Program-made: the position numbers and the translations under genes
Assembly (NCBI GenBank): GCA_016787525.1
Contig: JAEUUP010000084.1
Coordinates: 1 to 36,273 of the forward strand
DNA: 36,273 nt
Origin: Saprospiraceae bacterium
GTDB taxonomy: Bacteria; Bacteroidota; Bacteroidia; Chitinophagales; Saprospiraceae
Direction of reading: 5' to 3'
Part shown: piece by piece, positions 14,684-22,971 of the stretch
How positions within the stretch are numbered: the first letter of the stretch is position 1
Layout of the letters: every line of letters begins with the position of its first letter
The notes under the pieces: model-generated
What the model saw: the letters and a program-made list of their open reading frames with translations, nothing else
Told to the model about the DNA's origin: nothing
The model's database searches: none

Positions 14684-17167
14684 TCAATTCTTGACAAATT
14701 TTATGGTTGCCCATTTACCTTCGAGGGTTGATATATTGAGGAAATATAAACCATTGACCAATGTCTGCACATCAATAGTCGTTTGATGGGCTTCTAATTC
14801 TCTTCGCAAAAGAACTTGTCCTGTCAAATTCACGATTTCGATGCTTTTTAGCACCCCCTCAGTATAATTAAGATTCAAACGGTCTTGGCTCGGATTTGGT
14901 GAAATTGTCAAACCTTCTAATTCCGATATGTCTCCGATTTTGTTGGGTTTGGCTGTTACTGTCACATCGTCAATGTAAATGCCATCCGCATCGCCGCAAC
15001 AAAAGTCTGCATCGTCATATTGGTGAAATCTGATGATAAATTGAGGTGTCAGCGTTAGCCCATTTCGTGCTGCCAAATCAGATACATTAATTTTGATATT
15101 GGTGTATTGAAAATCAGGAATTGAGGTAAAATCGAAAGTATAAACTTGCGTAAAAGTCGCGCCGCCATTGTTGCTGAAATAGATTGCGTCCTGCGGATGG
15201 TTTTCGTTGGAGACATCGTACAGCTTAAAATTTAACTCAACTTGGGTTGAATTTGCCAAATTGAGCAACAAATCCAGAGCATTTGCAGCAAAACCGTCTT
15301 CACATTCCTTCCCTATTTTTACGGCATATTGGGAATTAGCTCCAATACCATTAGTGACAGCTACGACACTTGAGGGTTTTGTGAGACTGGGTCCTTCTAT
15401 GATAAAAAGGTGCGTATTTCGCCATTTCCATGACGAGCTGAATTGACCCGTTTCAAAACCGTCTGAAAAGGGTAGTGGTGCATAGGTTGTCGTCGGAGTA
15501 TAAACCCGAACATTGTCAATGTAAAAACCGTCTGCATCACCACAGCAAAAGTCATCGTTATCGTGTTGTTGAAAACGAATAACAAAACGATTGGTTAGAG
15601 CCAAACCCGCTTTTGCCGCCAAATCATCCACATCAATTGGCGGCAATTGTCCATATTCATCGCACCAATTACTTGGCTCGAAACTAAGAACCTTCTTGAA
15701 GGTAATACCGCCATCGTTGCTAAAATAGAGACCATCTTGAAAGTGTGTTTCGTCAGAAAGGTCTTTTATCATAAATGTAAGTTCAACTTGCGACGCATTT
15801 GCCAAATTGAGATGTAAGTCCAAAGCATTGGTCGCAAAGAGTGTATTAGCACATTCTTGCCCCATCGCTACGGCAAATTGAGAATTAAAACCAATACCAT
15901 TTTGGACCTCAACCACATTAGTCGGTTTGGTGACATCAGTCGCAGGCAGGGCTGTTGCATCGGCAAATCGCCTTGCCCAAGCGTTACCCAATATACCTGT
16001 TTCAAAATCGTCAGAAAAAGGCAGAGTTACATAAGTCAAATTGGGAACGTAAACTTTAACATCGTCAATGTAAAAACCATCCGCGTCGCCACAACAAAAG
16101 TCATCGTTATCATATTGTTGGAAACGAATAACAAATTGGGGCGTTAGTGTCAAACCAGCTTTCGTCGCCAAGTCATCAACATCAAGAGGTGGAAATTGTC
16201 CGTATTCATCGCACCATAGGCTGGGTTTAAAATCAAAGACTTTGACAAAACTTATCCCACCATTATTGCTGAAATAAATGCCATCTTGCATGTGTGTTTC
16301 GTCCGAAATATCTTTAATAATAAAACTCAATTCGACTTGCGAACTTGGAGTCAAATTGAGATGTAGGTCTAAAGCATTGGCCGCAAACAACGAATTGGCA
16401 CACTCTTGACCCATAGCCACCGCAAATTGGGAGTTAAAACCAATACCATTGCGCACTTCAACCACATTCGTCGGTTTGGTAACGTCTAAAGCGGGTGAAA
16501 CTGTGCCATCGGCAAACCGTCTTGCCCACGACGAGCCAAGTATGCCTGATTCAAAATCATCAGAAAAAGGCAATGTTGCATACGCTAAATTAGGTATATA
16601 AATCTTGACATCGTCAATATAAAATCCATCGGCATCGCCACAACAAAAATCGTCGTTGTCGTATTGCTGAATACGGATAATAAATTGATTATTAAAGGTT
16701 AAGCCATTTTTTGTGGCGAGTTGATAAATGTCAAAAGGTGGAAATTGCCCGTATGCATCACACCATAAATCGGGTTTAAAATCGAAGACCTTCACGAAAC
16801 TGCTACCTCCATTATTACTCAAATACAAGCCATCTTGAACGTGTGTTTCATCTGAAATATCTTTGATATTGAATGTCATTTCCAACTGCGTTCGACCTGC
16901 CAGATTAAGGCGTAAATCAAGCGCATTGGTCGTAAATGCCCCATTGCCTGCCGTAGATTTACCCATGCGGACACCGTACTGACCATTTCTCTCGGCATCG
17001 GTTGACACCTCTACGACACCATTAGCGCCTGTCAAATTAGGTGCTGCTTTCCATTCCGCTTTGAGTGTACCTGTCTCAAAGTTGTCTTCAAAAATAACGG
17101 TTTGAGCGTCTATTTTGAGCGCACTTAAAAAACAAAGAGTGACGATAAAAAACTTGATATTATTCAT
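14684..17167 (-). CDS. T9SS-secreted protein with four tandem beta-sandwich repeats
   Basis: An 827-residue exported protein: signal peptide 1-21 (ending KIDAQ), four repeats at about 24-195, 197-380, 381-563 and 565-735, and a T9SS type A sorting domain at 745-827 (LTISPNPSQDRLNLNY, VNGLYFLNISTLEGKWATIKF). Each repeat starts with a DDFE(T/S)G...W motif, contains a YFSNNGG-like turn and ends in QYDNDDFCCGDADGFYIDDV. This acidic, double-Cys ending recalls MAM or reelin-type sandwich domains and may bind calcium. The repeats are very similar at DNA level, so they are open to recombination. It is likely a surface adhesin or matrix protein. Confidence 0.88.
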   Translation of the reverse strand: MNNIKFFIVTLCFLSALKIDAQTVIFEDNFETGTLKAEWKAAPNLTGANGVVEVSTDAERNGQYGVRMGKSTAGNGAFTTNALDLRLNLAGRTQLEMTFNIKDISDETHVQDGLYLSNNGGSSFVKVFDFKPDLWCDAYGQFPPFDIYQLATKNGLTFNNQFIIRIQQYDNDDFCCGDADGFYIDDVKIYIPNLAYATLPFSDDFESGILGSSWARRFADGTVSPALDVTKPTNVVEVRNGIGFNSQFAVAMGQECANSLFAANALDLHLNLTPSSQVELSFIIKDISDETHMQDGIYFSNNGGISFVKVFDFKPSLWCDEYGQFPPLDVDDLATKAGLTLTPQFVIRFQQYDNDDFCCGDADGFYIDDVKVYVPNLTYVTLPFSDDFETGILGNAWARRFADATALPATDVTKPTNVVEVQNGIGFNSQFAVAMGQECANTLFATNALDLHLNLANASQVELTFMIKDLSDETHFQDGLYFSNDGGITFKKVLSFEPSNWCDEYGQLPPIDVDDLAAKAGLALTNRFVIRFQQHDNDDFCCGDADGFYIDNVRVYTPTTTYAPLPFSDGFETGQFSSSWKWRNTHLFIIEGPSLTKPSSVVAVTNGIGANSQYAVKIGKECEDGFAANALDLLLNLANSTQVELNFKLYDVSNENHPQDAIYFSNNGGATFTQVYTFDFTSIPDFQYTNIKINVSDLAARNGLTLTPQFIIRFHQYDDADFCCGDADGIYIDDVTVTAKPNKIGDISELEGLTISPNPSQDRLNLNYTEGVLKSIEIVNLTGQVLLRRELEAHQTTIDVQTLVNGLYFLNISTLEGKWATIKFVKN

Positions 17168-17204
17168 AAAAAAGTTTTATTTAATATGAGAATAAGGTTT
17201 GTAG

Positions 17205-17231
17205 GAGGGGGGATTTTAAATTACCCCCCTC
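17205..17231 (-). terminator. G/C hairpin between the lipoprotein and T9SS genes
   Basis: GAGGGGGG and CCCCCCTC pair around an A/T loop of 11 nt. The right arm continues as CCCCTCAATAT, one base off the dispersed motif. It may attenuate transcription from the upstream lipoprotein gene into the T9SS gene. Confidence 0.45.
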
Positions 17232-17299
17232 AATATTCGTTTTATTGAATAATGAATTGATTTTTTTGTTTTTATTTTTATTTTTTATATAGAGAATCC

Positions 17300-17938
17300 T
17301 CACAACTTCTCAGAAAAACCGTCTTTGTCATAAAAAATTCGACCTTCCCCGTTTTCCAACCACACGTCGTTTGGGTCGCCTTTATCGTCCAACATAAATA
17401 GGGCGGTGTGGAAATTTTTGATGCCTGTTGGAGTCCATGTACCCGACATAATAACCACCGTTTTGGCTTTAACACCCGCTACTTGATTTGTACTTTCCAC
17501 ATCAATTTGGGAGAAAATAGTAAAGTCATTGCCCGTTCCAGCCATAAAACTGCCCAAACCTGTTCCTTTTTCGGTACCACTTACGAAGTCTATTTTGATA
17601 GTTAGGTCAGTGCTGTTTTGCTGCGAAAAAGTTACGATGTAGTCGTTGTATTGACCACCTGTTGATTCGCCTGGCACGTTGGTTGATAACAAAATCATGG
17701 GCGACGATTTGTATTTGTTGCCCTCAATTAGCGGTGGTTTTCCACCTTTGTTAATGGGCATTCCCAAATCAATAATCGTTTGGAGAATGTCTGATGGCAC
17801 TAAATCATTGATGGCGCGACTCAAACCGTTTGCTTGGATTTCACATTCGGGAATGACATCGTGTTCGCTTACTAAACAGCTACTCCAAAAACTGATAATT
17901 GCCACGAAAGCAATAAATTTCAATTGTATTTTTTTCAT
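17300..17938 (-). CDS. Lipoprotein of unknown function
   Basis: A 212-residue protein with a lipoprotein signal MKKIQLKFIAFVAIISFWSSC (Cys at 21). The mature part has strands such as NDYIVTFSQQNSTDLTIKIDF and VVIMSGTWTPTGIKNFHTAL, suggesting a small beta-rich periplasmic or surface domain. No family is recognised. It lies 14 bp after the stop of the upstream beta-barrel gene and is probably cotranscribed with it. Confidence 0.75.
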   Translation of the reverse strand: MKKIQLKFIAFVAIISFWSSCLVSEHDVIPECEIQANGLSRAINDLVPSDILQTIIDLGMPINKGGKPPLIEGNKYKSSPMILLSTNVPGESTGGQYNDYIVTFSQQNSTDLTIKIDFVSGTEKGTGLGSFMAGTGNDFTIFSQIDVESTNQVAGVKAKTVVIMSGTWTPTGIKNFHTALFMLDDKGDPNDVWLENGEGRIFYDKDGFSEKL

Positions 17939-17952
17939 AATAATTCTGTTTT

Positions 17953-18552
17953 TTAGATTTTAAAATTGAACCCGAAATGAAACCACCCCATCATATCTGC
18001 ACCCACTTCGCCAAAAAGAGCGAGGTTTTTACCAATATAATACCGTACTCCGATGAACGAATTGGCACTCGGTCGGACACGAGTTTCGGTTAGATGTTCG
18101 TCCACCATCGTCGCTCCTCGTACCGACAAAGCAACCCCCAAATAAGGGTCTAATCTGTCTGAAATATTGAGGTGATATGCGCCCCGAACACTCAAACCAT
18201 AGTAATGAACTTGGCATTTTGAGTCCAAAACCTGCCAATAATTGTAGCCCAAACGGCTACCCAAACCGATGTTGTTACCAACCGAACGCTCGTAAGAAAG
18301 CGTCACAGCGGGGACGGTTGTTTTGAGATTTGGCGTGTGTTTGTCCACGTCCGAACGGAGGGCAATAGCAACACTCCAAACACCTGTTCCTTTATCGAAT
18401 TTGGGTAACTCCGCGAACAAATTGCTAAAATCGCCGTTCATCATTCTGAGCGATACGGTCGCTTTCTCGATTGAAGCTATTTGGGCTTTCATGCCAACTG
18501 TCGTTAACATGGCCACCCAAACAACCATCAAAATCAACATTGTCTTTTTCAT
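17953..18552 (-). CDS. Outer-membrane beta-barrel protein
   Basis: A 199-residue exported protein with signal peptide MKKTMLILMVVWVAMLTTVGMKAQ. It contains amphipathic strands typical of 8-stranded barrels: VTLSYERSVGNNIGLGSRLGY, YGLSVRGAYHLNISDRLDPYLGVALS, FIGVRYYIGKNLALFGEVG and a C-terminal strand WFHFGFNFKI ending in a hydrophobic residue. It fits the small OmpA/OmpW-like barrels common in Bacteroidota. It forms a pair with the lipoprotein gene downstream. Confidence 0.8.
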   Translation of the reverse strand: MKKTMLILMVVWVAMLTTVGMKAQIASIEKATVSLRMMNGDFSNLFAELPKFDKGTGVWSVAIALRSDVDKHTPNLKTTVPAVTLSYERSVGNNIGLGSRLGYNYWQVLDSKCQVHYYGLSVRGAYHLNISDRLDPYLGVALSVRGATMVDEHLTETRVRPSANSFIGVRYYIGKNLALFGEVGADMMGWFHFGFNFKI

Positions 18553-18658
18553 TTGTTATTCTTTTTTAGTTTGGAAAATGATATTTGAGCGCGCGAATGA
18601 ATACTGATTTACAAAATTTTGAAATTTCGTAAATCTATACCCCCTCAGTATATTTGCC

Positions 18659-20350
18659 CTAATCGAGTGATTTTTGAAGAATACCAACCAAAATTCGCCC
18701 CGATTCGATGTCCTCAACAGCAATATTGATTTTCGTTAAGTACTCCGTTTTGTCTTTTTTATTGAGCTTGATAATCTTTTCGTTGTTTTTTGTTGGCAAC
18801 AAAACAGATACATCTTTGCCATTGATTTTTAGTTCAATGCGGCGTGAGTCAATGTCTTTCATGTTCCATTCATAGTTTGACTCTTCAGTATTTTTGCCTT
18901 TCAGTGATTCCATTGTTAGTCGCAATTTAAAATCATTGTCGGGCAATCGTTCAAGGCGTTGTTTCACATCTTCATCGCCTTGTTTGACTGTTTTGACCGC
19001 TGCCAAAGCGCAATCAAGAGCCGATGCACCTTTTTTATCACAAGTAGAAACAGCAGTCTTGGGGCATAATTCGACAATTTTTTTGAGTGCATGGAGTATC
19101 AATTTGGCTTCTTCGCTCGTCTTAGTGAATATAAAAACTTCGCTCTCGTAGTTTTGTAAAATACCATTTTTGACGACTTTGATGTAATCCTTACTTTCGT
19201 TTATCCGCAGTCGAACGGCGATTTTATTGCCGTTTATTTTTATATCTGACGCTTTGGTATTGATGTCCGAAAAGTTGAAACTAGCCGTTTGTTTGTCCGA
19301 TTTTTTACCCCCCTCAGTATTTGTGAGGATTGAGAAAGTAGAAAGGCATTTTTTGTCAAGTGACTGTTCGTAAGCCGTGCCACATTGGTCAAAATTTTTG
19401 ACATTATCGGCAGCTAATTTGAGAGCAGCGTCCAAATCTGTCAAAACAGGCAAGCGTTTTTCTGCTTCGTCACGTGCCAAATTGATGGTAGCTTGGAGCG
19501 TTTTGACGAGACATTTAGCTTGTTCGATGCTTGTTGCCAAAAATGCAAAATCGTCCGAATTGCTTTGACATTTGCCATTTTCGAGCCGTTGAATCAAATC
19601 ACCATTGCGTGAAAAAACGTTGATTTTCAATTGTTTATCCGCCACTTTGAGCAATACTTTATTGTCCATTAAATCGGCAAAATCGAAAACATGAACGTGT
19701 TCTGTGGGCTTACTTTTGCCCAATTCGCGGGTTGTGTAAACGGCGCGGGTCGGCACGTTTTTGTCGAACACTAATTCTTGTTCGATTTGCAATTCGTTGA
19801 TGACAATTTTGCTCAATAGGGTTTTGAGTTGATTGGTCGCGTCAGAAAAAGTCAAGGGTTTTGGGCAAGAAGCGGAAGGTGTTTTTTCACAAACCTCGAT
19901 AGCAGATTTGAGCAAATCTATGACGATTTTAGCCGCATCGTTATCGAAAGTCGGCAGATTGAACTTGTCAACATAACCTTTGAATTCACCATTTTTGGAG
20001 AATTTGATAAATTCTTGATGGTCTTTCGTCGAGACTTCGACGAGGCGAACATTACCACTTTTAGTCATCGCTTTGAGCAACTGTGAACTTAAATCAGACA
20101 AGCTGATTTCGTAAAGTGATGTCTCCGTTTTGCCTTTGGCATCAGTTTCTTCAATCGAAAAAACAACTGTGCAAGGAGACTTTTTGTCGCTCGATACTGA
20201 GGGGTCTGTTTTTTCTTTACCAACTGTTACCGCAACGAGTTGTTTATCCAAGTTGTGAAGCACTTCTTCAAGGTTGGATTGGGCAAATAGGGTGTGCGTC
20301 ATCCCACTTGACAGAAGCCAAGTGAGGACGAGAAAAATGTAATTTTTCAT
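18659..20350 (-). CDS. Exported repeat protein of unknown function
   Basis: A 563-residue protein with signal peptide ending near residue 24 (THTLFAQ). Three to four divergent repeats of about 140-150 residues follow. Each has a strand-rich part with a basic tract (EFIKFSKNGEFKGYVDKF, DYIKVVKNGILQNYESEVF, KIIKLNKKDKTEYLTKINI), then a helix around LLKSAIEVCEK or ILHALKKIVELCPK. Pairs of Cys recur in the helical parts. No family is recognised; it looks like a periplasmic scaffold. It lies 106 bp from the barrel gene at 17953. Two copies of the dispersed motif fall inside it (19310, 20195). Confidence 0.75.
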   Translation of the reverse strand: MKNYIFLVLTWLLSSGMTHTLFAQSNLEEVLHNLDKQLVAVTVGKEKTDPSVSSDKKSPCTVVFSIEETDAKGKTETSLYEISLSDLSSQLLKAMTKSGNVRLVEVSTKDHQEFIKFSKNGEFKGYVDKFNLPTFDNDAAKIVIDLLKSAIEVCEKTPSASCPKPLTFSDATNQLKTLLSKIVINELQIEQELVFDKNVPTRAVYTTRELGKSKPTEHVHVFDFADLMDNKVLLKVADKQLKINVFSRNGDLIQRLENGKCQSNSDDFAFLATSIEQAKCLVKTLQATINLARDEAEKRLPVLTDLDAALKLAADNVKNFDQCGTAYEQSLDKKCLSTFSILTNTEGGKKSDKQTASFNFSDINTKASDIKINGNKIAVRLRINESKDYIKVVKNGILQNYESEVFIFTKTSEEAKLILHALKKIVELCPKTAVSTCDKKGASALDCALAAVKTVKQGDEDVKQRLERLPDNDFKLRLTMESLKGKNTEESNYEWNMKDIDSRRIELKINGKDVSVLLPTKNNEKIIKLNKKDKTEYLTKINIAVEDIESGRILVGILQKSLD

Positions 20351-20398
20351 ATTAAATTGTTGATTTTGATAAGAAAAAAGCTAAATATTAGACGAATT

Positions 20399-20431
20399 AA
20401 CTTGCGTCAAATTTAAAACTTGACGCAAGTT
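20399..20431 (-). terminator. Hairpin downstream of the barrel gene
   Basis: AACTTGCGTCAA and its complement form a perfect 12-bp stem with a 9-nt A/T loop, 7 bp past the stop codon of the gene at 20438. Confidence 0.7.
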
Positions 20432-20437
20432 GTAGGC

Positions 20438-20965
20438 TTAGTTTTTACCACCAAAATAGTAAGCGACTCGTGCGCCACCCGAATTGGAAGCAAAGCCCGA
20501 CCAATATATATTAGAAGACAAAAAATAACGCGGCATCCAGTCCAAACTGAATGTCAAGGGCGTTTTGGGCAATGTATATTCAAGCCCAACAACCCCAGCC
20601 AAGCTGATGGTATTGGTAGCATAACTTTCGCTGTAAAACCCAAGGCTGCCGCCGCCACCAACGTACCACGAAAAGCCCTCGATATTGCTTTCAGGCAGTT
20701 TCAACGGTTTTTGGATTTGGTACAAACCCATGATTTCGTTGTAGCGATAACTATAATAGCTGTTGTAACCCCGGGTCGTTGCAACAACTTCGATAGCGGC
20801 TTTTTCGCCGACAAAAAATTTAGCATCAATGCCGAGGTTGCCGTAATAACCCGTGCGGAAACCGATTGCACCTTTATAGGGTGCTTGTGCTGTAAGGCTT
20901 ACAGTTGAACCGACCCAAAGGACAAGGAATGCGAAGGATGCTTTGAGAATGATTGACTTCATCAT
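20438..20965 (-). CDS. Outer-membrane beta-barrel protein
   Basis: A 175-residue exported protein with a signal peptide ending near VSLTAQA (about 27). Barrel strands are visible: YKGAIGFRTGYYGNLGIDAKFF, AIEVVATTRGYNSYYSYRY, FSWYVGGGGSLGFYSES, LEYTLPKTPLTFSLDWMPRYFL and GGARVAYYFG at the end. It is unlike the barrel at 17953 in sequence. It starts 197 bp from the divergent sigma-like gene at 21163, so the two share a promoter region. Confidence 0.8.
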   Translation of the reverse strand: MMKSIILKASFAFLVLWVGSTVSLTAQAPYKGAIGFRTGYYGNLGIDAKFFVGEKAAIEVVATTRGYNSYYSYRYNEIMGLYQIQKPLKLPESNIEGFSWYVGGGGSLGFYSESYATNTISLAGVVGLEYTLPKTPLTFSLDWMPRYFLSSNIYWSGFASNSGGARVAYYFGGKN

Positions 20966-21100
20966 TTGATAATGTGATTTTGATTTAAAAATTGGATAAT
21001 TTTTTTAATGCTTTTTGCATCTACAATCACATCGGATTTAAATCAGAAAAGTCAACATCCATAATTTCACTTTTTTCAAAAAAAAATTTTCCTTGAATAA

Positions 21101-21130
21101 TTTGGCTATTGATTGTTTTGGGTATCTTTA
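21101..21130 (+). promoter_or_regulatory. Promoter candidate for protease unit A
   Basis: TTTG at 21101-21104 and TATCTTTA at 21123-21130 fit the Bacteroidota -33/-7 pattern with one mismatch in the -7 box and an 18-nt spacer. The chosen start codon at 21163 lies 32 bp downstream. Confidence 0.4.
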
Positions 21131-21162
21131 ACGATGTAACTTTCTATTTCAATTTTCCAACT

Positions 21163-22089
21163 ATGACAACTATATCAAATAATAGTCAGTCTGACCCATC
21201 ATTAATTTTATCTTCTACCGAAGTCAAGCGTCTTGTTGAGGTTCTACGAGATACAGTAGCTTCTAATGCAGAAAAAATGCTTGCTCGAGATAAACTTCAA
21301 GTGCATTGGTATGCCAAATTTCTAAGCGAATCATACTTGAAAAATCAGTTTAAAAGTGTTACTAAACGATTTCCTAATGAGCTTGACACTCTTTGGGAAA
21401 ATTATCTCTTGTATTGCGGTGATGCTTTTTTTAGAAGTTGGGAGGAAATGCAGAAAAAAATAGAGGGTTCTAAATATGAGAATTATAGCCCTGATGGATT
21501 ATTTAGACAAATTTTTTACCGAAAGTGTGTTGACATTTACCGTGAAAATAAGATGGAGAGGCAATACGAGAGCTATTCGGATTATGAAGATTATCTTCTT
21601 CCTTTTACTCATGCTTTCGATGATGAAAATTTTGCCTTAACATTTGGAGGTTTAGAAAAAGTTGACTTTTTTGCAAAAATGGAATTAATAAAAGATAATG
21701 TCGAGCGCGATAGACAGGCTTGCATGCAAAAAAATAACTGTAAAAGACGTTGTACTGAGGGGGTATGTCAAAAATTTGACGCTGTTATCAAGAGCTTGAA
21801 TGAAGATAATTATGAAAAAACGGATTTAGAGTTACAACATTTAGCAATTAATGAACAGAAATGGCATTGCCTAAGCTATTGTGAACAGAATTGCCGCAAT
21901 ATTGATAGTTGTTTAAAACACAATTTGATAAGTACTATAAAAACCACTGATAAGGCGAAAAAAATATCTTACGTTGATGCAGAAAAAATTTATCCGTGGT
22001 CGGCAGGGGCTTGTAAAACACATGTTGAAAGGTACTCACAGTCTCTCAAATCTATTTATGAAAAACTGAAAAATAAATATCTCAAATAA
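21163..22089 (+). CDS. Divergent sigma-70-like factor with a Cys-rich insertion
   Basis: A 308-residue protein read as a divergent extracytoplasmic-function (ECF) sigma factor. A region-2-like helix set (FFRSWEEMQK, LFRQIFYRKCVDIYRENK) lies near 95-140. A region-4-like end (SYVDAEKIYPWSAGACKTHVERYSQSLKSIYEKL) is C-terminal. Between them is an unusual insertion with eight Cys at 187, 193, 197, 202 and 236, 240, 244, 250, which could bind metal or sense redox state. The ATG at 21163 is preferred; the frame is open to a TTG at 21109. The next gene starts one base after its stop and encodes a membrane anti-sigma-like protein, which supports the sigma call. Confidence 0.65.
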   Translation: MTTISNNSQSDPSLILSSTEVKRLVEVLRDTVASNAEKMLARDKLQVHWYAKFLSESYLKNQFKSVTKRFPNELDTLWENYLLYCGDAFFRSWEEMQKKIEGSKYENYSPDGLFRQIFYRKCVDIYRENKMERQYESYSDYEDYLLPFTHAFDDENFALTFGGLEKVDFFAKMELIKDNVERDRQACMQKNNCKRRCTEGVCQKFDAVIKSLNEDNYEKTDLELQHLAINEQKWHCLSYCEQNCRNIDSCLKHNLISTIKTTDKAKKISYVDAEKIYPWSAGACKTHVERYSQSLKSIYEKLKNKYLK

Positions 22090-22090
22090 A

Positions 22091-22948
22091 ATGTCAGATA
22101 AATATTTAGACCTAATGGAAAAGTTTTTTCAACGGTCACTATCAAAAGAAGAAGAAGCTGAATTCGCTAATTTAATGGCAACCGATAAAATATTTGCTAG
22201 TGAAATTGCTTGGGAATTAAAGCTAAGACATATTTTAACGGCTGACCTTGAAAAAAAAACGGAGCTAACACCACCCGAATCCGCCCGTATTGAGCCACCA
22301 AAGGTTGTGTCTTTGTATCGTCGCCCTATGGTGTGGGCAGTAGTAGCAGCAGTTGCTTTTTTGGTAGTCTTCAACGTAGGTTATTCTTTGTTTAAAAATA
22401 ACACAGATGGTAAGGTTGTGGCAGCGAGTTTTGATAAATACATGGACGAGAACTCGATTAATCGACAAATAGAAGCGTTGTTGAGCGAATACAAACCAGC
22501 AGGGGGCGGTGAGAATAGAGAGTTAGAACGATTTGAAAACGTTCAAAACGTGTTCAAATCAACATCTTTGGACAGTAATCATGCGATAGATGAGTATAAA
22601 AATGCGCAATTAAGAATTTATTATGCTGCTCAATTACAACTACCATTGGCTAAAGTCTACCGCAAAATTGGGAATTATGCTGCGGCAATTGAAATTTATC
22701 AAGCCATTTTAGAAAATAGGATGAAAGATACTGAGGGGGTAGAAAGTGATGTCGATTTAGGTTTAAGCATAAAGCAACAGGTAGAAAAACAATTAATTTT
22801 GACTTTTGTAGAAGCAAAACAAGTAACAAACCCTAATTTTAAAAACTTAATGAAAAAAATTGAAAATGATTCAAACCATCTTTTTTACCCCGAAATTGGT
22901 CGATTGAATCAACAACTCAATACTTTTTGGTGGCGATTGGTTAATTAG
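22091..22948 (+). CDS. Membrane anti-sigma-like protein with TPR-like periplasmic part
   Basis: A 285-residue protein. The cytoplasmic N-terminus (YLDLMEKFFQRSLSKEEEAEF, then ATDKIFASEIAWELKLRHI) has the pattern of Bacteroidota anti-sigma regulators, and the gene at 31471 starts similarly. A membrane segment lies at about 79-100 (VWAVVAAVAFLVVFNVGYSLF). The periplasmic part contains a TPR-like helical pair (LPLAKVYRKIGNYAAAIEIY). It likely holds the sigma factor at the membrane and releases it on a periplasmic signal. It sits 23 bp before the papain-like protease gene, which might cleave it; that is inference. Confidence 0.7.
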   Translation: MSDKYLDLMEKFFQRSLSKEEEAEFANLMATDKIFASEIAWELKLRHILTADLEKKTELTPPESARIEPPKVVSLYRRPMVWAVVAAVAFLVVFNVGYSLFKNNTDGKVVAASFDKYMDENSINRQIEALLSEYKPAGGGENRELERFENVQNVFKSTSLDSNHAIDEYKNAQLRIYYAAQLQLPLAKVYRKIGNYAAAIEIYQAILENRMKDTEGVESDVDLGLSIKQQVEKQLILTFVEAKQVTNPNFKNLMKKIENDSNHLFYPEIGRLNQQLNTFWWRLVN

Positions 22949-22971
22949 TTAATCAGCATTAGTAAACAGGA

